From: Brevundimonas basaltis
GTDB lineage: Bacteria; Pseudomonadota; Alphaproteobacteria; Caulobacterales; Caulobacteraceae
Direction: 5' to 3'
NCBI RefSeq assembly: GCF_014202075.1
Contig: NZ_JACHFZ010000003.1
Coordinates: 310,001-374,000 of the forward strand
Length of the DNA stretch: 64,000 nt
A program made the position numbers and the translations under genes. The notes beneath the pieces are model-generated. The model had not been told where the DNA came from. It did not search any database and was given only the letters and a program-made list of their open reading frames with translations. Shown here one piece after another: positions 1 to 8,669 of the stretch. The number at the start of each line of letters is the position of its first letter. Within the stretch, counting starts at the first letter, position 1.

Positions 1-1389
1 GGCCGCCAGGACGATCAGCCGGGCCGCGGCGGTCGGCAGGGCGCCGGGCGTCCGGGCTTCCAGCTGGTCCAGCACCGTCAGGGCGCGGCTCAGACCGGCC
101 GCGCTGCGGACCACTCCCGCGTCGGCGCTCATCGTCCGGCGGAGCCGCTTCAGGCCCTCGGGCGGCAGATCGGGGGCCGCAACCGGCGCCGCCACGGGTC
201 CCGCGGCCATGGTGACCCGCGCCGCCCTCCGGCCCGTGCGGCGCCCGAAGGCGGCGGCTTCCAGCAGGGAGTTGGACGCCAGCCGGTTGGCCCCATGCAC
301 GCCGGTGGCGGCGCATTCGCCGACCGCGAACAGGCCCTCCAGCGTGGTGCGCCCGTCCGGCCCGGCGGCGATCCCGCCCATGTGGTAGTGCGCCGCGGCG
401 GCCACAGGGATCGGCGACTCGCGCGGGTCCAGCCCGGCCCGCATGCAGGCGGCGAAGACGGCCGGGAACGCATGGGGGAAGTCCCAGCCGATCGCCCGCG
501 CATCCAGAAACGCGCCCCGGCCCGCCGCGCGCGCCGCATGCACCGCCCGGGCCACGACGTCGCGCGGCTGCAGATCGGCGTCGGCGGCCTCGCCCAGCAA
601 GAATCCGCCCTCGCCGTCGATCAGCCGCGCCCCCTCGCCCCGCAACGCCTCGGTGGCCAGCGGCATGGGATCGAGGCCGACGTCCATGGCGGTGGGGTGG
701 AACTGGACGAATTCGGGGTCCAGAATCTCGGCGCCCGCCCGGTGCGCCAGCGCCATGCCCTCGCCGAGCAGGGCGGCCGGCGTCGTCGTCTGGGCGTAGA
801 GCCCGCCCGCGCCGCCGGTGGCCAGCACCACCGCCGGGGCCAGCACCTCGAGCAGACGCCCGCCGCGTTCGACCAGCGCGCCGCGAACCCGCCCGGCCTC
901 GTCCTGGATCAGGCCGCGCAGCCGTCCGTCCTCCCAGATCTCGATGTGGGGCGCGGCCCGCGCCGCCGCGACCAGCGCCGACAGGATGGCCCGCCCCGCC
1001 CCGTCGCCGCCGACGCGGGCTACGCGCGCCCGCGAATGGGCGGCCTCGAGGCTGACGGCGAAGTCGCCCGCCGCGTCCCGGTCGAACGGCGCGCCCAGCG
1101 CGGCCAGCCACTCCACCGTCTCGCGCCCGTCGGCGGTCAGCAGTTGCGCCGCGGTGGTCTCCACCAAGCCAGCCCCCGCGGCCTCGGTGTCGGCGGCGTG
1201 CAGGGCCGGCGCATCGGAGGGCGACAGCGCCGCCGCCACCCCGCCCTGCGCCCATGCGGATGAGCAGGCCTGCAGCAGCGGCGCGGGCGTCGCCACCAGC
1301 ACCTTGCGCGGCGCGGCTTCCAGCGCGGTCGACAGCCCCGCCAGCCCGCCGCCGATGATCAGCGGCCCGTCATGTTCGATGCGGCTCAC
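1..1389 (-). CDS. nadB: L-aspartate oxidase, C-terminus beyond window edge
   Basis: FAD enzyme oxidising L-aspartate to iminoaspartate, which NadA condenses to quinolinate in de novo NAD synthesis. The N-terminus shows the dinucleotide-binding motif IIGGGLAGL. Further on come EFVQFHPTAM and, close to the window edge, HYHMGGI and GVHGANRLASNSLLEA, all typical of the succinate dehydrogenase/NadB flavoprotein family. I chose the GTG at 1387-1389 because it overlaps the stop of the upstream M50 gene (GTGA), implying translational coupling. The frame stays open to base 1, giving 463 codons. The family is usually about 510-540 residues, so only the C-terminal tail is missing. Confidence 0.95.
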   Translation of the reverse strand, partial: MSRIEHDGPLIIGGGLAGLSTALEAAPRKVLVATPAPLLQACSSAWAQGGVAAALSPSDAPALHAADTEAAGAGLVETTAAQLLTADGRETVEWLAALGAPFDRDAAGDFAVSLEAAHSRARVARVGGDGAGRAILSALVAAARAAPHIEIWEDGRLRGLIQDEAGRVRGALVERGGRLLEVLAPAVVLATGGAGGLYAQTTTPAALLGEGMALAHRAGAEILDPEFVQFHPTAMDVGLDPMPLATEALRGEGARLIDGEGGFLLGEAADADLQPRDVVARAVHAARAAGRGAFLDARAIGWDFPHAFPAVFAACMRAGLDPRESPIPVAAAAHYHMGGIAAGPDGRTTLEGLFAVGECAATGVHGANRLASNSLLEAAAFGRRTGRRAARVTMAAGPVAAPVAAPDLPPEGLKRLRRTMSADAGVVRSAAGLSRALTVLDQLEARTPGALPTAAARLIVLAA

Positions 1390-2243
1390 CCGCCCATGCC
1401 GAGATAGCGGCCGGCGATGTCGAGCGCGGCCGGCAGCGATCCATTGCCGAGCGGCATCAGGGCGGCCACCCCGACCCCGGCGCAGGCCGCCGCCGTGACG
1501 ACGAACAGGCCGACGCTGAACACTGACTCGCGGCGCGTCAGCGGCCGTCCGTCCGGACGCCAGGTCCCGCGCTTCAGATGGCCGATCAGGGCGATGGCCA
1601 GGAACGCGGCGAGGATCCACCGCCCGGTCGTGAAGCCCCACCAGACCACGAGGCCGCCCATGGCCATCATGGCGACGCGTTCGACCATCGGATGGATGCC
1701 CGCCAGCACCGGTCCCAGCGCCTTGGACCCGTCCAGCGGCGGCGCCGGCGCAAGGTTGATCAGGTTGACCGCCGCGATCACCGCCGCGCCCAGCAGCCAC
1801 GCGCCATGCCCGGTGGCGATGAAGCCCGCGAAGAACGGGATCGCCGCCAGCAGGCCGAAGGCCGGCCCGGCCAGCGAGACCAGCACCCCGTGCCACTCGC
1901 TCTGCGGCAGCCGTTGGCTCTTCGCCACGCCGCCGAGGAAAGGAATGATGTAGATGCGGGCCGGTCCCATGCCGAGCCGGTTCATGGCCAGCACATGGCC
2001 GAACTCGTGCACCAACAGGCCCCAGATCAGCGCCACGGCGATGACCCAGCTGCCGGTGATCCACCAGATGAAGCCGCCCAGCAAGGCCGTGGAGATCACC
2101 GCCCAGACCGGGTTCTGCCCCTTGTCCAGCGGCGCTTCTGCGGCCTGCACGCGGACAGGTTCCGCCGCGGCCGGCTTCACGGCGAGGTCTTCAGGCCGCG
2201 GGTCCCAGGGGCCCGGGCGGCGGGGGGTGTCGCTGTCTTTCAT
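1386..2243 (-). CDS. M50-family (site-2-protease-like) membrane metallopeptidase
   Basis: Predicted intramembrane zinc protease of 285 residues. The zinc motif HEFGH is at residues 79-83 inside a membrane segment, and a later membrane segment carries APPLDGSKAL, the LDG-type third-ligand motif. About six hydrophobic stretches are visible and the N-terminal ~45 residues are hydrophilic. No PDZ domain is apparent, so it belongs to the short M50B-like group. The ATG at 2243 overlaps the stop of the small ORF upstream (ATGA), and the gene's own stop overlaps the nadB start. Its position inside the nad operon suggests co-expression. A role in NAD metabolism is not established; the substrate is unknown. 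Confidence 0.85.
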   Translation of the reverse strand: MKDSDTPRRPGPWDPRPEDLAVKPAAAEPVRVQAAEAPLDKGQNPVWAVISTALLGGFIWWITGSWVIAVALIWGLLVHEFGHVLAMNRLGMGPARIYIIPFLGGVAKSQRLPQSEWHGVLVSLAGPAFGLLAAIPFFAGFIATGHGAWLLGAAVIAAVNLINLAPAPPLDGSKALGPVLAGIHPMVERVAMMAMGGLVVWWGFTTGRWILAAFLAIALIGHLKRGTWRPDGRPLTRRESVFSVGLFVVTAAACAGVGVAALMPLGNGSLPAALDIAGRYLGMGG

Positions 2244-2353
2244 GCCCTTGAAGTGGACTTGTCCGACCGGAGCCACAAGGCCGGGACGGCGAGAAGCCGC
2301 AGCGTCTTGCGGTCGACGGTGGCGACGGCGCGGACAGGCGCGACGTAGTGCAT
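2240..2353 (-). CDS. 37-aa small ORF coupled at both ends in the nad operon
   Basis: A short open frame ([16 protein letters not shown]...) whose ATG overlaps the nadA stop and whose TGA overlaps the ATG of the M50 gene, both as ATGA. It has a basic, Leu/Ala-rich stretch (KTLRLLAVPALWLR) but no domain I recognise. The double four-base overlap exactly fills the gap between two real genes. It could be a translated coupling peptide, or the overlaps may be chance in G+C-rich sequence. Confidence 0.45.
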   Translation of the reverse strand: MHYVAPVRAVATVDRKTLRLLAVPALWLRSDKSTSRA

Positions 2354-3432
2354 CAGATCAGCTCCACCGCCACATGATGCCGCGCCTTGACCAGGTCGTA
2401 GCGCGCCGGGATTGCCGGCGGCGGCAGGTCGACCATCCGCTGCACCGCCAGACGCGCCGGTTCAGCGATCTCGTCCGGCACGGTCACCTCGAACTGCATG
2501 TTGACCAGGCAGTCGCGGATGTTCTCCAGCGTGATCCGCTTCATGTACGGGCACAGGTTGCAGGGGCCGATGAACTGCACGCCGGGCAGGTCCCCGGCCA
2601 CGTTGGAGGCCATCGAGCATTCGGTGATCATCACCACCTGCTTCGGCTTGCGCGCCGTGACGTGGTCTATCATCGCCGCCGTCGATCCGGCGAAGTCCGA
2701 GGCCGCCAGCACGTCCTCGGGGCATTCCGGGTGGGCGAGGATTTCCGCGCCCGGATAGGCCGCGCGCATCTCTTCGATGTCCTGCGCGGTGAACCGCTCG
2801 TGCACCTCGCAGCGGCCCTTCCAGGCGACGATGCCCACCGTCGTCTGGGCCGCGACGTTGCGCGCCAGATATTCGTCGGGGATCAGGATGACGCGGTCGA
2901 CGCCCCACTCCTTCGCCGCCCACTCCACCACCTGCACGGCGTTGGCGCTGGTGCAGCAGATATCGGTCTCGGCCTTCACGTCGGCGGTGGTGTTGACGTA
3001 GGTCACCACCGGCAGGCCCGGATAGCGCTGCTTGATCAGCCGCACGTCGGCGCCCGTGATCGAGGCCGCCAGCGAGCAGCCGGCGCGCAGATCGGGGATC
3101 AGCACGGTCTTTTCGGGCGACAGGATCTTCGAGGTCTCGGCCATGAAATGCACGCCGGCCTGGACGATCACCCTGGCGTCCGACCGCGCCGCTTCCTTGG
3201 CCAGGCCGAGGCTGTCGCCGACATAGTCGCCGACGCCGTGGAAGATTTCCGGCGTCATATAGTTGTGGGCGAGGATGACGGCGTCGCGCTCGCGCTTCAG
3301 CTGGTTGATCTCGTGGATCAGCGCCGCCTGCGCCGGCCACTCCAGCGGCGTCACATGATCGCGCACCTTGGCCCAGACCGGCGCGGTCGCCAGCTCCAGT
3401 TCCCTGCTCAGTCCGAAGGCGCCGTCGGCCAT
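2353..3432 (-). CDS. nadA: Quinolinate synthase A
   Basis: [4Fe-4S] enzyme condensing iminoaspartate with dihydroxyacetone phosphate to quinolinate. The 359-residue protein contains AHNYMTPEI near residue 55, [12 protein letters not shown] near 93, DLRAGCSLA with Cys119, HPEC in the middle, ECSMASN, and [11 protein letters not shown] near the C-terminus. These supply the conserved cluster cysteines. The start at 3432 is preceded by AAAGGGG about six bases upstream. Longer upstream in-frame extensions would run through the operator palindromes and are rejected. First gene of the nad operon. Confidence 0.96.
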   Translation of the reverse strand: MADGAFGLSRELELATAPVWAKVRDHVTPLEWPAQAALIHEINQLKRERDAVILAHNYMTPEIFHGVGDYVGDSLGLAKEAARSDARVIVQAGVHFMAETSKILSPEKTVLIPDLRAGCSLAASITGADVRLIKQRYPGLPVVTYVNTTADVKAETDICCTSANAVQVVEWAAKEWGVDRVILIPDEYLARNVAAQTTVGIVAWKGRCEVHERFTAQDIEEMRAAYPGAEILAHPECPEDVLAASDFAGSTAAMIDHVTARKPKQVVMITECSMASNVAGDLPGVQFIGPCNLCPYMKRITLENIRDCLVNMQFEVTVPDEIAEPARLAVQRMVDLPPPAIPARYDLVKARHHVAVELI

Positions 3433-3444
3433 TTCCAATCCCCT

Positions 3445-3463
3445 TTTGCTCGATTTGAGCAAA
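3445..3463. promoter_or_regulatory. Palindromic operator-like site TTTGCTC-N5-GAGCAAA
   Basis: A perfect 7-bp inverted repeat, TTTGCTC GATTT GAGCAAA, lies 13 bases upstream of the nadA start, in the 5' leader. It shares the GCTC/GAGC core with the palindromes at 3510-3540. Alphaproteobacterial nad operons are commonly controlled by NAD-responsive repressors (NadQ or NrtR). Which regulator binds here is inference. Confidence 0.6.
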
Positions 3464-3509
3464 TCATGGGTCCGAAGAACGGCGGTGGCCTCAAGGGTCC
3501 GCCGCCGAC

Positions 3510-3540
3510 TTATGCTCACTTTCAGCATAAGTGAGCATAA
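3510..3540. promoter_or_regulatory. Compound operator-like palindrome TTATGCTCAC-N11-GTGAGCATAA
   Basis: Perfect 10-bp arms at 3510-3519 and 3531-3540. A third half-site, AGCATAA at 3524-3530, pairs with TTATGCT at 3510-3516, so two dyads are nested. The site sits about 80-110 bases upstream of nadA, at a likely promoter position. The core matches the second palindrome at 3445-3463, supporting control by one dimeric repressor at two sites. Confidence 0.65.
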
Positions 3541-3607
3541 TCTAGGCCGATGGGCGGGAAATGCAAGGGGCCAAAGTCGCGCCCCTCTCCCTTGCGGGAG
3601 AAGGACA

Positions 3608-4132
3608 TCAGACGACCGCCACCCCTTCATGCGCCAGCAGCCAACGCTTGCGCTCCAGCCCGCCGGCGTAACCGGTCAGCGTCCCGTTCGCCCCGATTAC
3701 CCGGTGGCACGGCACAATCACCGCCACGGGGTTCTGCCCGTTGGCCAGCCCCGCCGCCCGCACCGCCTTGGGTGAGCCGATCGCCGCCGCCAGCTGGCCG
3801 TAGCTGCGCGTTTCGCCCGCTGGAATGGCGCGCAAGGCGGCCCAGACAGCCTTCTGGAAGGCGGTGCCGCCGGTCTTCACCGCGACGCCGTCGAGCGCCC
3901 GCACCTCGCCCGAGAAATAGGCCTCCACAGCCCGGCGCACGCCCTCCGGCGCCCGCCCCGGGGTCAGGACCGAGCCGGGACTGTGCCGACCGAGCAGGTG
4001 CCGCATCCGCGCCTCGTAATCGGCGAAATCCAGCGCCCGCACGGCGCCCTCGCCGTCGGTGACCAGCAGCACCTCGCCGACCGGGGTGGCGACGCGATCG
4101 AGGGTCAGGGTTTCAGGCGGCGTGTTTCGCAT
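3608..4132 (-). CDS. ogt: Methylated-DNA--protein-cysteine methyltransferase
   Basis: Suicide repair protein that transfers the alkyl group from O6-alkylguanine to its own cysteine. 174 residues, normal for the family. The active site is [12 protein letters not shown] with the acceptor at Cys142, followed by the [19 protein letters not shown]-terminal signature. The start lies 20 bases inside the end of the ada gene, so the two form an ada-ogt operon. Confidence 0.95.
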   Translation of the reverse strand: MRNTPPETLTLDRVATPVGEVLLVTDGEGAVRALDFADYEARMRHLLGRHSPGSVLTPGRAPEGVRRAVEAYFSGEVRALDGVAVKTGGTAFQKAVWAALRAIPAGETRSYGQLAAAIGSPKAVRAAGLANGQNPVAVIVPCHRVIGANGTLTGYAGGLERKRWLLAHEGVAVV

Positions 4133-5216
4133 CGGTCGTCTCCATCAGGTCCGCGCCCGTGATCCCGGCCATCGCCAGGTGCAGGGCGCCATAGGCGCGC
4201 CACGGCCGCCAGCCTTCGGCGCGCGCGGTCAGGGCGTCGTCAATCAGACGGTCGTTGGGCGGCTCCGCCCCTTCGTCCATCCAGTCGCCGGGCAGGCGCA
4301 GGCCGGGCCGCGCCGCGATCAGCGGCTTCAACGCCGGATCGGCCGACAGGTCACGCGCGATCGCGTCCGGGTCCGCCGACAGGTCAAACACCCGCCGCAC
4401 CCGCGCCAAAACCCCGGGCAGGGCCTTCAGGTCGTCGGCCTCGACGCAGACCGAGACCCGCCCGGCCTCCCCCGGCTCGACGGTCACGAACCCGTCCGCT
4501 CCGTCGATCGCCTTTGTCAGGGCCCGGGACCATCGCCGGCCCACGACCACGTCGCCCCGCGCCTCCAGCGCCGCGAACATCGCATCCCAGTCATAGGGCG
4601 GCCGGTAGGACAGGCTCAGCCGCACCCCGCCCTCATGGACCTTCTCTCCGCGCCGGCGCAGCGCCGACGGCGGGCGCTCGTACAGGGTCTGAAAGGTCTC
4701 GTTGAACCGCCGCACGCTGCCGAAGCCCGAGGCCAGGGCCACCTGGGCCATCGACAGGTCGGTCTGGTGGATCAGAGCCTTGGCCAGCAGCACCCGGCGG
4801 GTCTGGGCGACGCTGACCGGGGCCGCGCCCAGATGCTGGCGGAACAGCCGCCTCAGGTGTCGTTCGCCGACCCCGAGCCGGCCCGCCAGCGCATCGACGT
4901 CGCCCTCATCCAGCGCCCCCGCCTCGATCAGGGCTAGCGCCCGGCTGACGGTGTTGGAGGTGCCGCGCCAGGCGCCCATGTCCGGCGCCGCCTCGGGCCG
5001 GCAACGCAGGCAGGCGCGAAAGCCGGCCTCCTCGGCCGCGGCGGCCGTCGGCACGAAGAACATGTTCTCCCGCTTCGGCGTCCGGGCCGGACAGACGGGA
5101 CGGCAGTATATGCCCGTCGTCTTGACGCAGCCGAAGAACCGCCCGTCGAACCGCGCGTCGCGGGTCAGCACGGCGCGGTAGCAGGCCTCCTGATCCAGTT
5201 CGCGGGCGCTTTCCAT
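4113..5216 (-). CDS. ada: Ada-type methyl-sensing activator lacking the AlkA HhH glycosylase core
   Basis: Begins as a standard Ada/AlkA fusion. The AdaA domain has zinc/acceptor cysteines at 38, 42, 69 and 72 (GIYCRPVC and ACLRC), the spacing of E. coli Ada. An AraC-type helix-turn-helix (ALASGFGSVRRFNETF) spans about residues 85-190. An AlkA N-terminal-like domain starting LSLSYRPPYDW follows to about residue 310. After GLRLPGDW the sequence jumps within ~25 residues to the very C-terminal AlkA signature AEGWRPWRAYGALHLA. The ~120-150-residue helix-hairpin-helix/GPD core with its catalytic aspartate is absent. At 367 residues it is well short of the ~480 usual for the fusion. It should still sense methylphosphotriesters and activate transcription. 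Confidence 0.88.
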   Translation of the reverse strand: MESARELDQEACYRAVLTRDARFDGRFFGCVKTTGIYCRPVCPARTPKRENMFFVPTAAAAEEAGFRACLRCRPEAAPDMGAWRGTSNTVSRALALIEAGALDEGDVDALAGRLGVGERHLRRLFRQHLGAAPVSVAQTRRVLLAKALIHQTDLSMAQVALASGFGSVRRFNETFQTLYERPPSALRRRGEKVHEGGVRLSLSYRPPYDWDAMFAALEARGDVVVGRRWSRALTKAIDGADGFVTVEPGEAGRVSVCVEADDLKALPGVLARVRRVFDLSADPDAIARDLSADPALKPLIAARPGLRLPGDWMDEGAEPPNDRLIDDALTARAEGWRPWRAYGALHLAMAGITGADLMETTDAKHAA

Positions 5217-5279
5217 GGGCGGAAGATAGGCGGAAGTGACGCCAAACGCTCGCGGTTTTCGGACATGGGCGTGGACGCC

Positions 5280-7055
5280 CTACAGCGGCCAGAAGAGGAG
5301 GATCAGCGGCGGTCCCGCCAGCAGCACCAGCAGGCTCAGCGGCGCGCCCAACCGGGGATAGTCGGCGAACTTGTACCCCGCGGGCTGCATCACCAGCGTA
5401 TTGCACTGGTGTCCGATGGGGGTCAGGAAGTCGCACGCCGCGCCCACGGCCACCGCCATCAGGAAGGCGTCGGGCCGATAGCCGAGCTGGGTGGCCAGCG
5501 TCGCGCCGATGGGGGCCAGGATCAGCACCGTCGCGGCGTTGTTCAGGAACGGCGTCACGGCCATGGCCGCGAACATCAGGGCCGCCACGGCCGCCAGTCC
5601 GGGGATTCCGCCGAACAGGCCGCTCAGGGCTGTGGCGATCAGGTCGGCGCCGCCGGTCTGCTGGATTGCGGCCGAGACCGGGATCAGGGCGGCGATCAGC
5701 ACCAGCAGGGGCCCGTCCAGCGCCTGATAGGCCTCACGCATCTTCAGCCCGCCCAGCATGACGATGATGACCGCGGCCCCGAAGAAGGCGGCGGCCACCG
5801 GCACGAGCTGGAATCCGACCAGCAGCATCGCCGCCGCCAGAGTCAGGGCCGGCATGAACCTTTTGCGCACGCCGCCCAGCCCGACCTGGCGCTCGGCGAG
5901 AGGCAGCAGATCCAGTTCGCCCAACGCCTCGGGCAGGCGGCTTTCCGCCCCCTGCAACAGGATGATGTCGCCCTGCCGCAGCCGCGCATTGCGCAGGCGC
6001 TGGGTGACCTGAAAACCGCTGCGCGAAACCCCGAGCAGATTGACGCCATAGGTGCCGTGCAGATTGGACGAGGCGATGGTGCCGTCCTGCAGCGGGGAGT
6101 TGGCGCCGACGACCGCTTCGACCACCCCGATGTCCTCGCCGGGTTCGCCCGTGGCGACGGCCCGGCGCTCGCCGGCGAGGATCAGCTTGGTGCGGGACAC
6201 GAACTCCGCCAACGCCTCGGCGGTGCCCTCGATGACGATCAGGTCGCTGCGCCGGACCACGACATTGCCGCGCGGGCGTGGGATTCGTTTGCCATCGCGG
6301 ATGACGGTCAGGATATCGACCTCGCCGCCGCCCAGTTCGGCCAGGGCGCTGACCGTCATCTTCTCCAACGGCCAGTCTTCGGGGGCGCGCGCGTCGGTGC
6401 TGTAGGCGTTGGCGGCCAGGGCGGCCGACATGCTGGCGGCGCCCCTGCGATCTTTCGGCAGCAGGCGATAGCCGAAGGCGAGGAAGATCAGGATCCCGGC
6501 GGTCAGCGCCAGACCGACGGGCGCATAGTCGAACATCTGGAACGGTCGGCCGATCAGCTCCTCGCGCACCCCCGCGACGATGATGTTGGGCGAGGTGCCG
6601 ACCAGGGTCACCATCCCGCCCGCCATGGCCCCGAAGGCCATCGGCATCAGCAGGCGCGACGGCGGCGTGCCGGTCTTGCGGGACACTCTCAGCGCCACCG
6701 GCAGCATGATCGCCAGGGCGCCGACGTTCTTGGTGACCATCGACAGCAGGGTGACCACCACCGTCAGGAACGGCACCTGGCTGCGCTCGGTCTCCAGCCG
6801 GTGGATCACCCGGCCCAGCAGCCACTCGACGATGCCGGAGCGCGAGAAGGCGGCGGACACCACGAGGGCGGCGGCGATGATGATGGTGATGTCGTTGCGG
6901 AAGCCGTCGAAGGCCGCCTCGGCCGGGATGATCCCGAGCAACAGCCCCGCGACCAGGGCCGCGAGCGCCACGAGGTCATAGCGGAACCGCCCCCAGATGA
7001 AGGCGATGATGGTCAGTCCCACCAGCCCGAAGGCCAGCCCTTGCTGCAGTGTCAC
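5280..7055 (-). CDS. SLC13/DASS-family permease with RCK-C (TrkA-C) domains
   Basis: 591-residue inner-membrane transporter. The N-terminal half has about six membrane segments including VTLVGTSPNIIVAG (~residue 155). A cytosolic insert at about 220-400 holds two RCK-C-like modules (VVVRRSDLIVIEGTAEALAEF and RLRQGDIILLQG). The second membrane half ends with LTPIGHQCNTLVM, the paired SLC13 motif. Related proteins move sulfate, citrate or other divalent anions; the substrate cannot be read from sequence. No neighbour indicates its job. Confidence 0.88.
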   Translation of the reverse strand: MTLQQGLAFGLVGLTIIAFIWGRFRYDLVALAALVAGLLLGIIPAEAAFDGFRNDITIIIAAALVVSAAFSRSGIVEWLLGRVIHRLETERSQVPFLTVVVTLLSMVTKNVGALAIMLPVALRVSRKTGTPPSRLLMPMAFGAMAGGMVTLVGTSPNIIVAGVREELIGRPFQMFDYAPVGLALTAGILIFLAFGYRLLPKDRRGAASMSAALAANAYSTDARAPEDWPLEKMTVSALAELGGGEVDILTVIRDGKRIPRPRGNVVVRRSDLIVIEGTAEALAEFVSRTKLILAGERRAVATGEPGEDIGVVEAVVGANSPLQDGTIASSNLHGTYGVNLLGVSRSGFQVTQRLRNARLRQGDIILLQGAESRLPEALGELDLLPLAERQVGLGGVRKRFMPALTLAAAMLLVGFQLVPVAAAFFGAAVIIVMLGGLKMREAYQALDGPLLVLIAALIPVSAAIQQTGGADLIATALSGLFGGIPGLAAVAALMFAAMAVTPFLNNAATVLILAPIGATLATQLGYRPDAFLMAVAVGAACDFLTPIGHQCNTLVMQPAGYKFADYPRLGAPLSLLVLLAGPPLILLFWPL

Positions 7056-7170
7056 GCCGTTCAGCCCCTGTCGCGGCCTGTCCGCCGCCGGGCGTCAACG
7101 CCCGACCCCGACAACGGCTCCGCTCAAACCGCGCGCGGGTCAATAGGCAGGCCCGCCGCCTGCGGTTCGG

Positions 7171-8286
7171 TCAGGTCGCGGACCGCCGCTCCGGCTGAAC
7201 CAGTCGCCACAGGTTGGCGACCGCGTTGAACATCAGACTGATCGCCACGATCGCTATGGCCCAGCTCATGACCAGCGACAGGGTGCTGGCCACCCCGACG
7301 AGATCCCGCCCGCCGTCGCCGATCGCCCGCAGCCGGTCGAAATCGAGCAGCACCCAGTCCCCGGCGATCCGCGCCGTTTCTCCATCACGGGTCAGGGTGA
7401 ACCAGTGGCCGGCCTCGAAGATCGTCCACGTCAGCCACAGACCGATCCCGGCGAGAACGGCCTGGGCCGCGGCCCGCATCCGCACCGCATAGGGCCGCAC
7501 CAGACTGGCCAGATCGACGGCCATCTGGGCCACGGCGTAGAACAGGATGGCGCCGTAGAGGGTGGTCCAGATCGGCGCCCCGGTCGCCACCGCGTCCTCG
7601 CCGCGCAGCCCGACGTGGAACAGCCCCGGGAAGTGGATCGCGCCGACCCACCACAGCACGAAGACGCCCGTGGCCAGGAAGGAGAACAGATACTCCCCGC
7701 CGGGCCAGCCCTTTCGGGGCCGCGGCATCCAGGTCTGTTTGGCCTTGTCCGTCGCCGCGACCGACGCGCCCCACGCCGCCGGATCCGACAGGCCGAAGGC
7801 CCCAAGATCCTTCACCCGCCATTTCGTCAGCCATGTCGGGCGGATGCCGTAGTGTTCGAAGATCGCCGCCGCCAGCGTCGCGGCCCCGATCAGGGTCAGC
7901 CCGGCGCCGAAGAAGCTGTGGAAGGCCTGGGCGATGGCGCGCCCGGCGTCTGCCGGCCCGCCGATCAGGTTGATGAACAGGCCGATGGCGTGAACGGCCA
8001 GCAGGACCAGCAGCCCCGCCTTCACCCCGAACAGCCAGTAGGGAAACAGCTCCGGCCCGACCAGCGCGTCCGGCCCCTTGCGATAACGCGCCGCCACGAC
8101 CAGCGGATGGCCGATCTCCTGCAGGATGGCCTCCTTCTCCGCGTCGGTCAGGGCGCGTCCCAGCTCATCTTCCCCGGCCTCGAAACGGCTCAGGATCAGG
8201 TCGCGCAGTTCGGCGACGATGTCGTCGCGCTCGTCCAGCGGCAGCTGGGCGGCGACGGCGTTGAGATAGCGGTCGATCAGGTCCAC
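7171..8286 (-). CDS. Multi-pass membrane protein with N-terminal HAAS/DUF1700-like domain
   Basis: Partner of the PadR regulator immediately upstream. The first ~65 residues (DLIDRYLNAVAAQLPLDERDDIVAELRDLI...) match the alpha-helical HAAS/DUF1700-type module common in membrane proteins encoded after PadR genes. Five to six hydrophobic segments follow. I start at the GTG at 8284-8286, preceded by GGAG at eight bases; an upstream in-frame extension would overlap the PadR gene. 371 residues. Probably an envelope-stress or sensor-type membrane protein; the exact function is unknown. Confidence 0.75.
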   Translation of the reverse strand: MDLIDRYLNAVAAQLPLDERDDIVAELRDLILSRFEAGEDELGRALTDAEKEAILQEIGHPLVVAARYRKGPDALVGPELFPYWLFGVKAGLLVLLAVHAIGLFINLIGGPADAGRAIAQAFHSFFGAGLTLIGAATLAAAIFEHYGIRPTWLTKWRVKDLGAFGLSDPAAWGASVAATDKAKQTWMPRPRKGWPGGEYLFSFLATGVFVLWWVGAIHFPGLFHVGLRGEDAVATGAPIWTTLYGAILFYAVAQMAVDLASLVRPYAVRMRAAAQAVLAGIGLWLTWTIFEAGHWFTLTRDGETARIAGDWVLLDFDRLRAIGDGGRDLVGVASTLSLVMSWAIAIVAISLMFNAVANLWRLVQPERRSAT

Positions 8287-8309
8287 GGCGTTTTCTCCCA
8301 CCCCGGGTT

Positions 8310-8639
8310 TCAGAGAATCTTGTCGAGCGAGGCGTTGATGCCCCGCCATTCGTCGGCCAGCGCCGACAGCATCGCCTCGCCCATCGGCGACAGCCGGTAG
8401 AAGCGCTTCTTGCGCTTCTCCTCCTCGCGCCATTCGCTGGTCAGCAGCCCCTGGCTCTCCAGCCGGCGCAGCAGCGGATAGAGGGTGCTCTCCTCCATCT
8501 CGAGCCCGTCAGAGGCCAGCGCCTGGCGCAGGGTGTAGCCGTAGCGCTCCTCTCGCAGCCGGGCGAGCACGGCCAGCACCAGCGACCCCCGCCGCAGCTC
8601 CATACGCATCGATTCAAAAAGATCCGGATCGACGATCAT
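8310..8639 (-). CDS. PadR-family transcriptional regulator
   Basis: 109-residue winged-helix repressor. Recognisable motifs are RRGSLVLAVLARLREERYGYTLRQAL, MEESTLYPLLRRLESQGLLTSEW and a basic KRKKRFYRLSPMG wing. The start at 8639 has AGGAAA six bases upstream. The gene is followed 23 bases later by the HAAS-domain membrane protein. It probably autoregulates through the palindrome at 8670-8696. Confidence 0.93.
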   Translation of the reverse strand: MIVDPDLFESMRMELRRGSLVLAVLARLREERYGYTLRQALASDGLEMEESTLYPLLRRLESQGLLTSEWREEEKRKKRFYRLSPMGEAMLSALADEWRGINASLDKIL

Positions 8640-8669
8640 CGGCTTTCCTGCTTGCCACATAGTGTGCGC

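Noticed and set aside
1954..3534. Long open frame on the + strand across the nad genes
   Set aside because: Arg/His/Pro-rich shadow of nadA and the M50 gene in G+C-rich DNA; no domain, no ribosome site.
5265..7229. 654-codon + strand frame opposite the SLC13 permease
   Set aside because: Composition dominated by Gln/Gly/Asp/Arg, mirror of the transporter codons; not protein-like.
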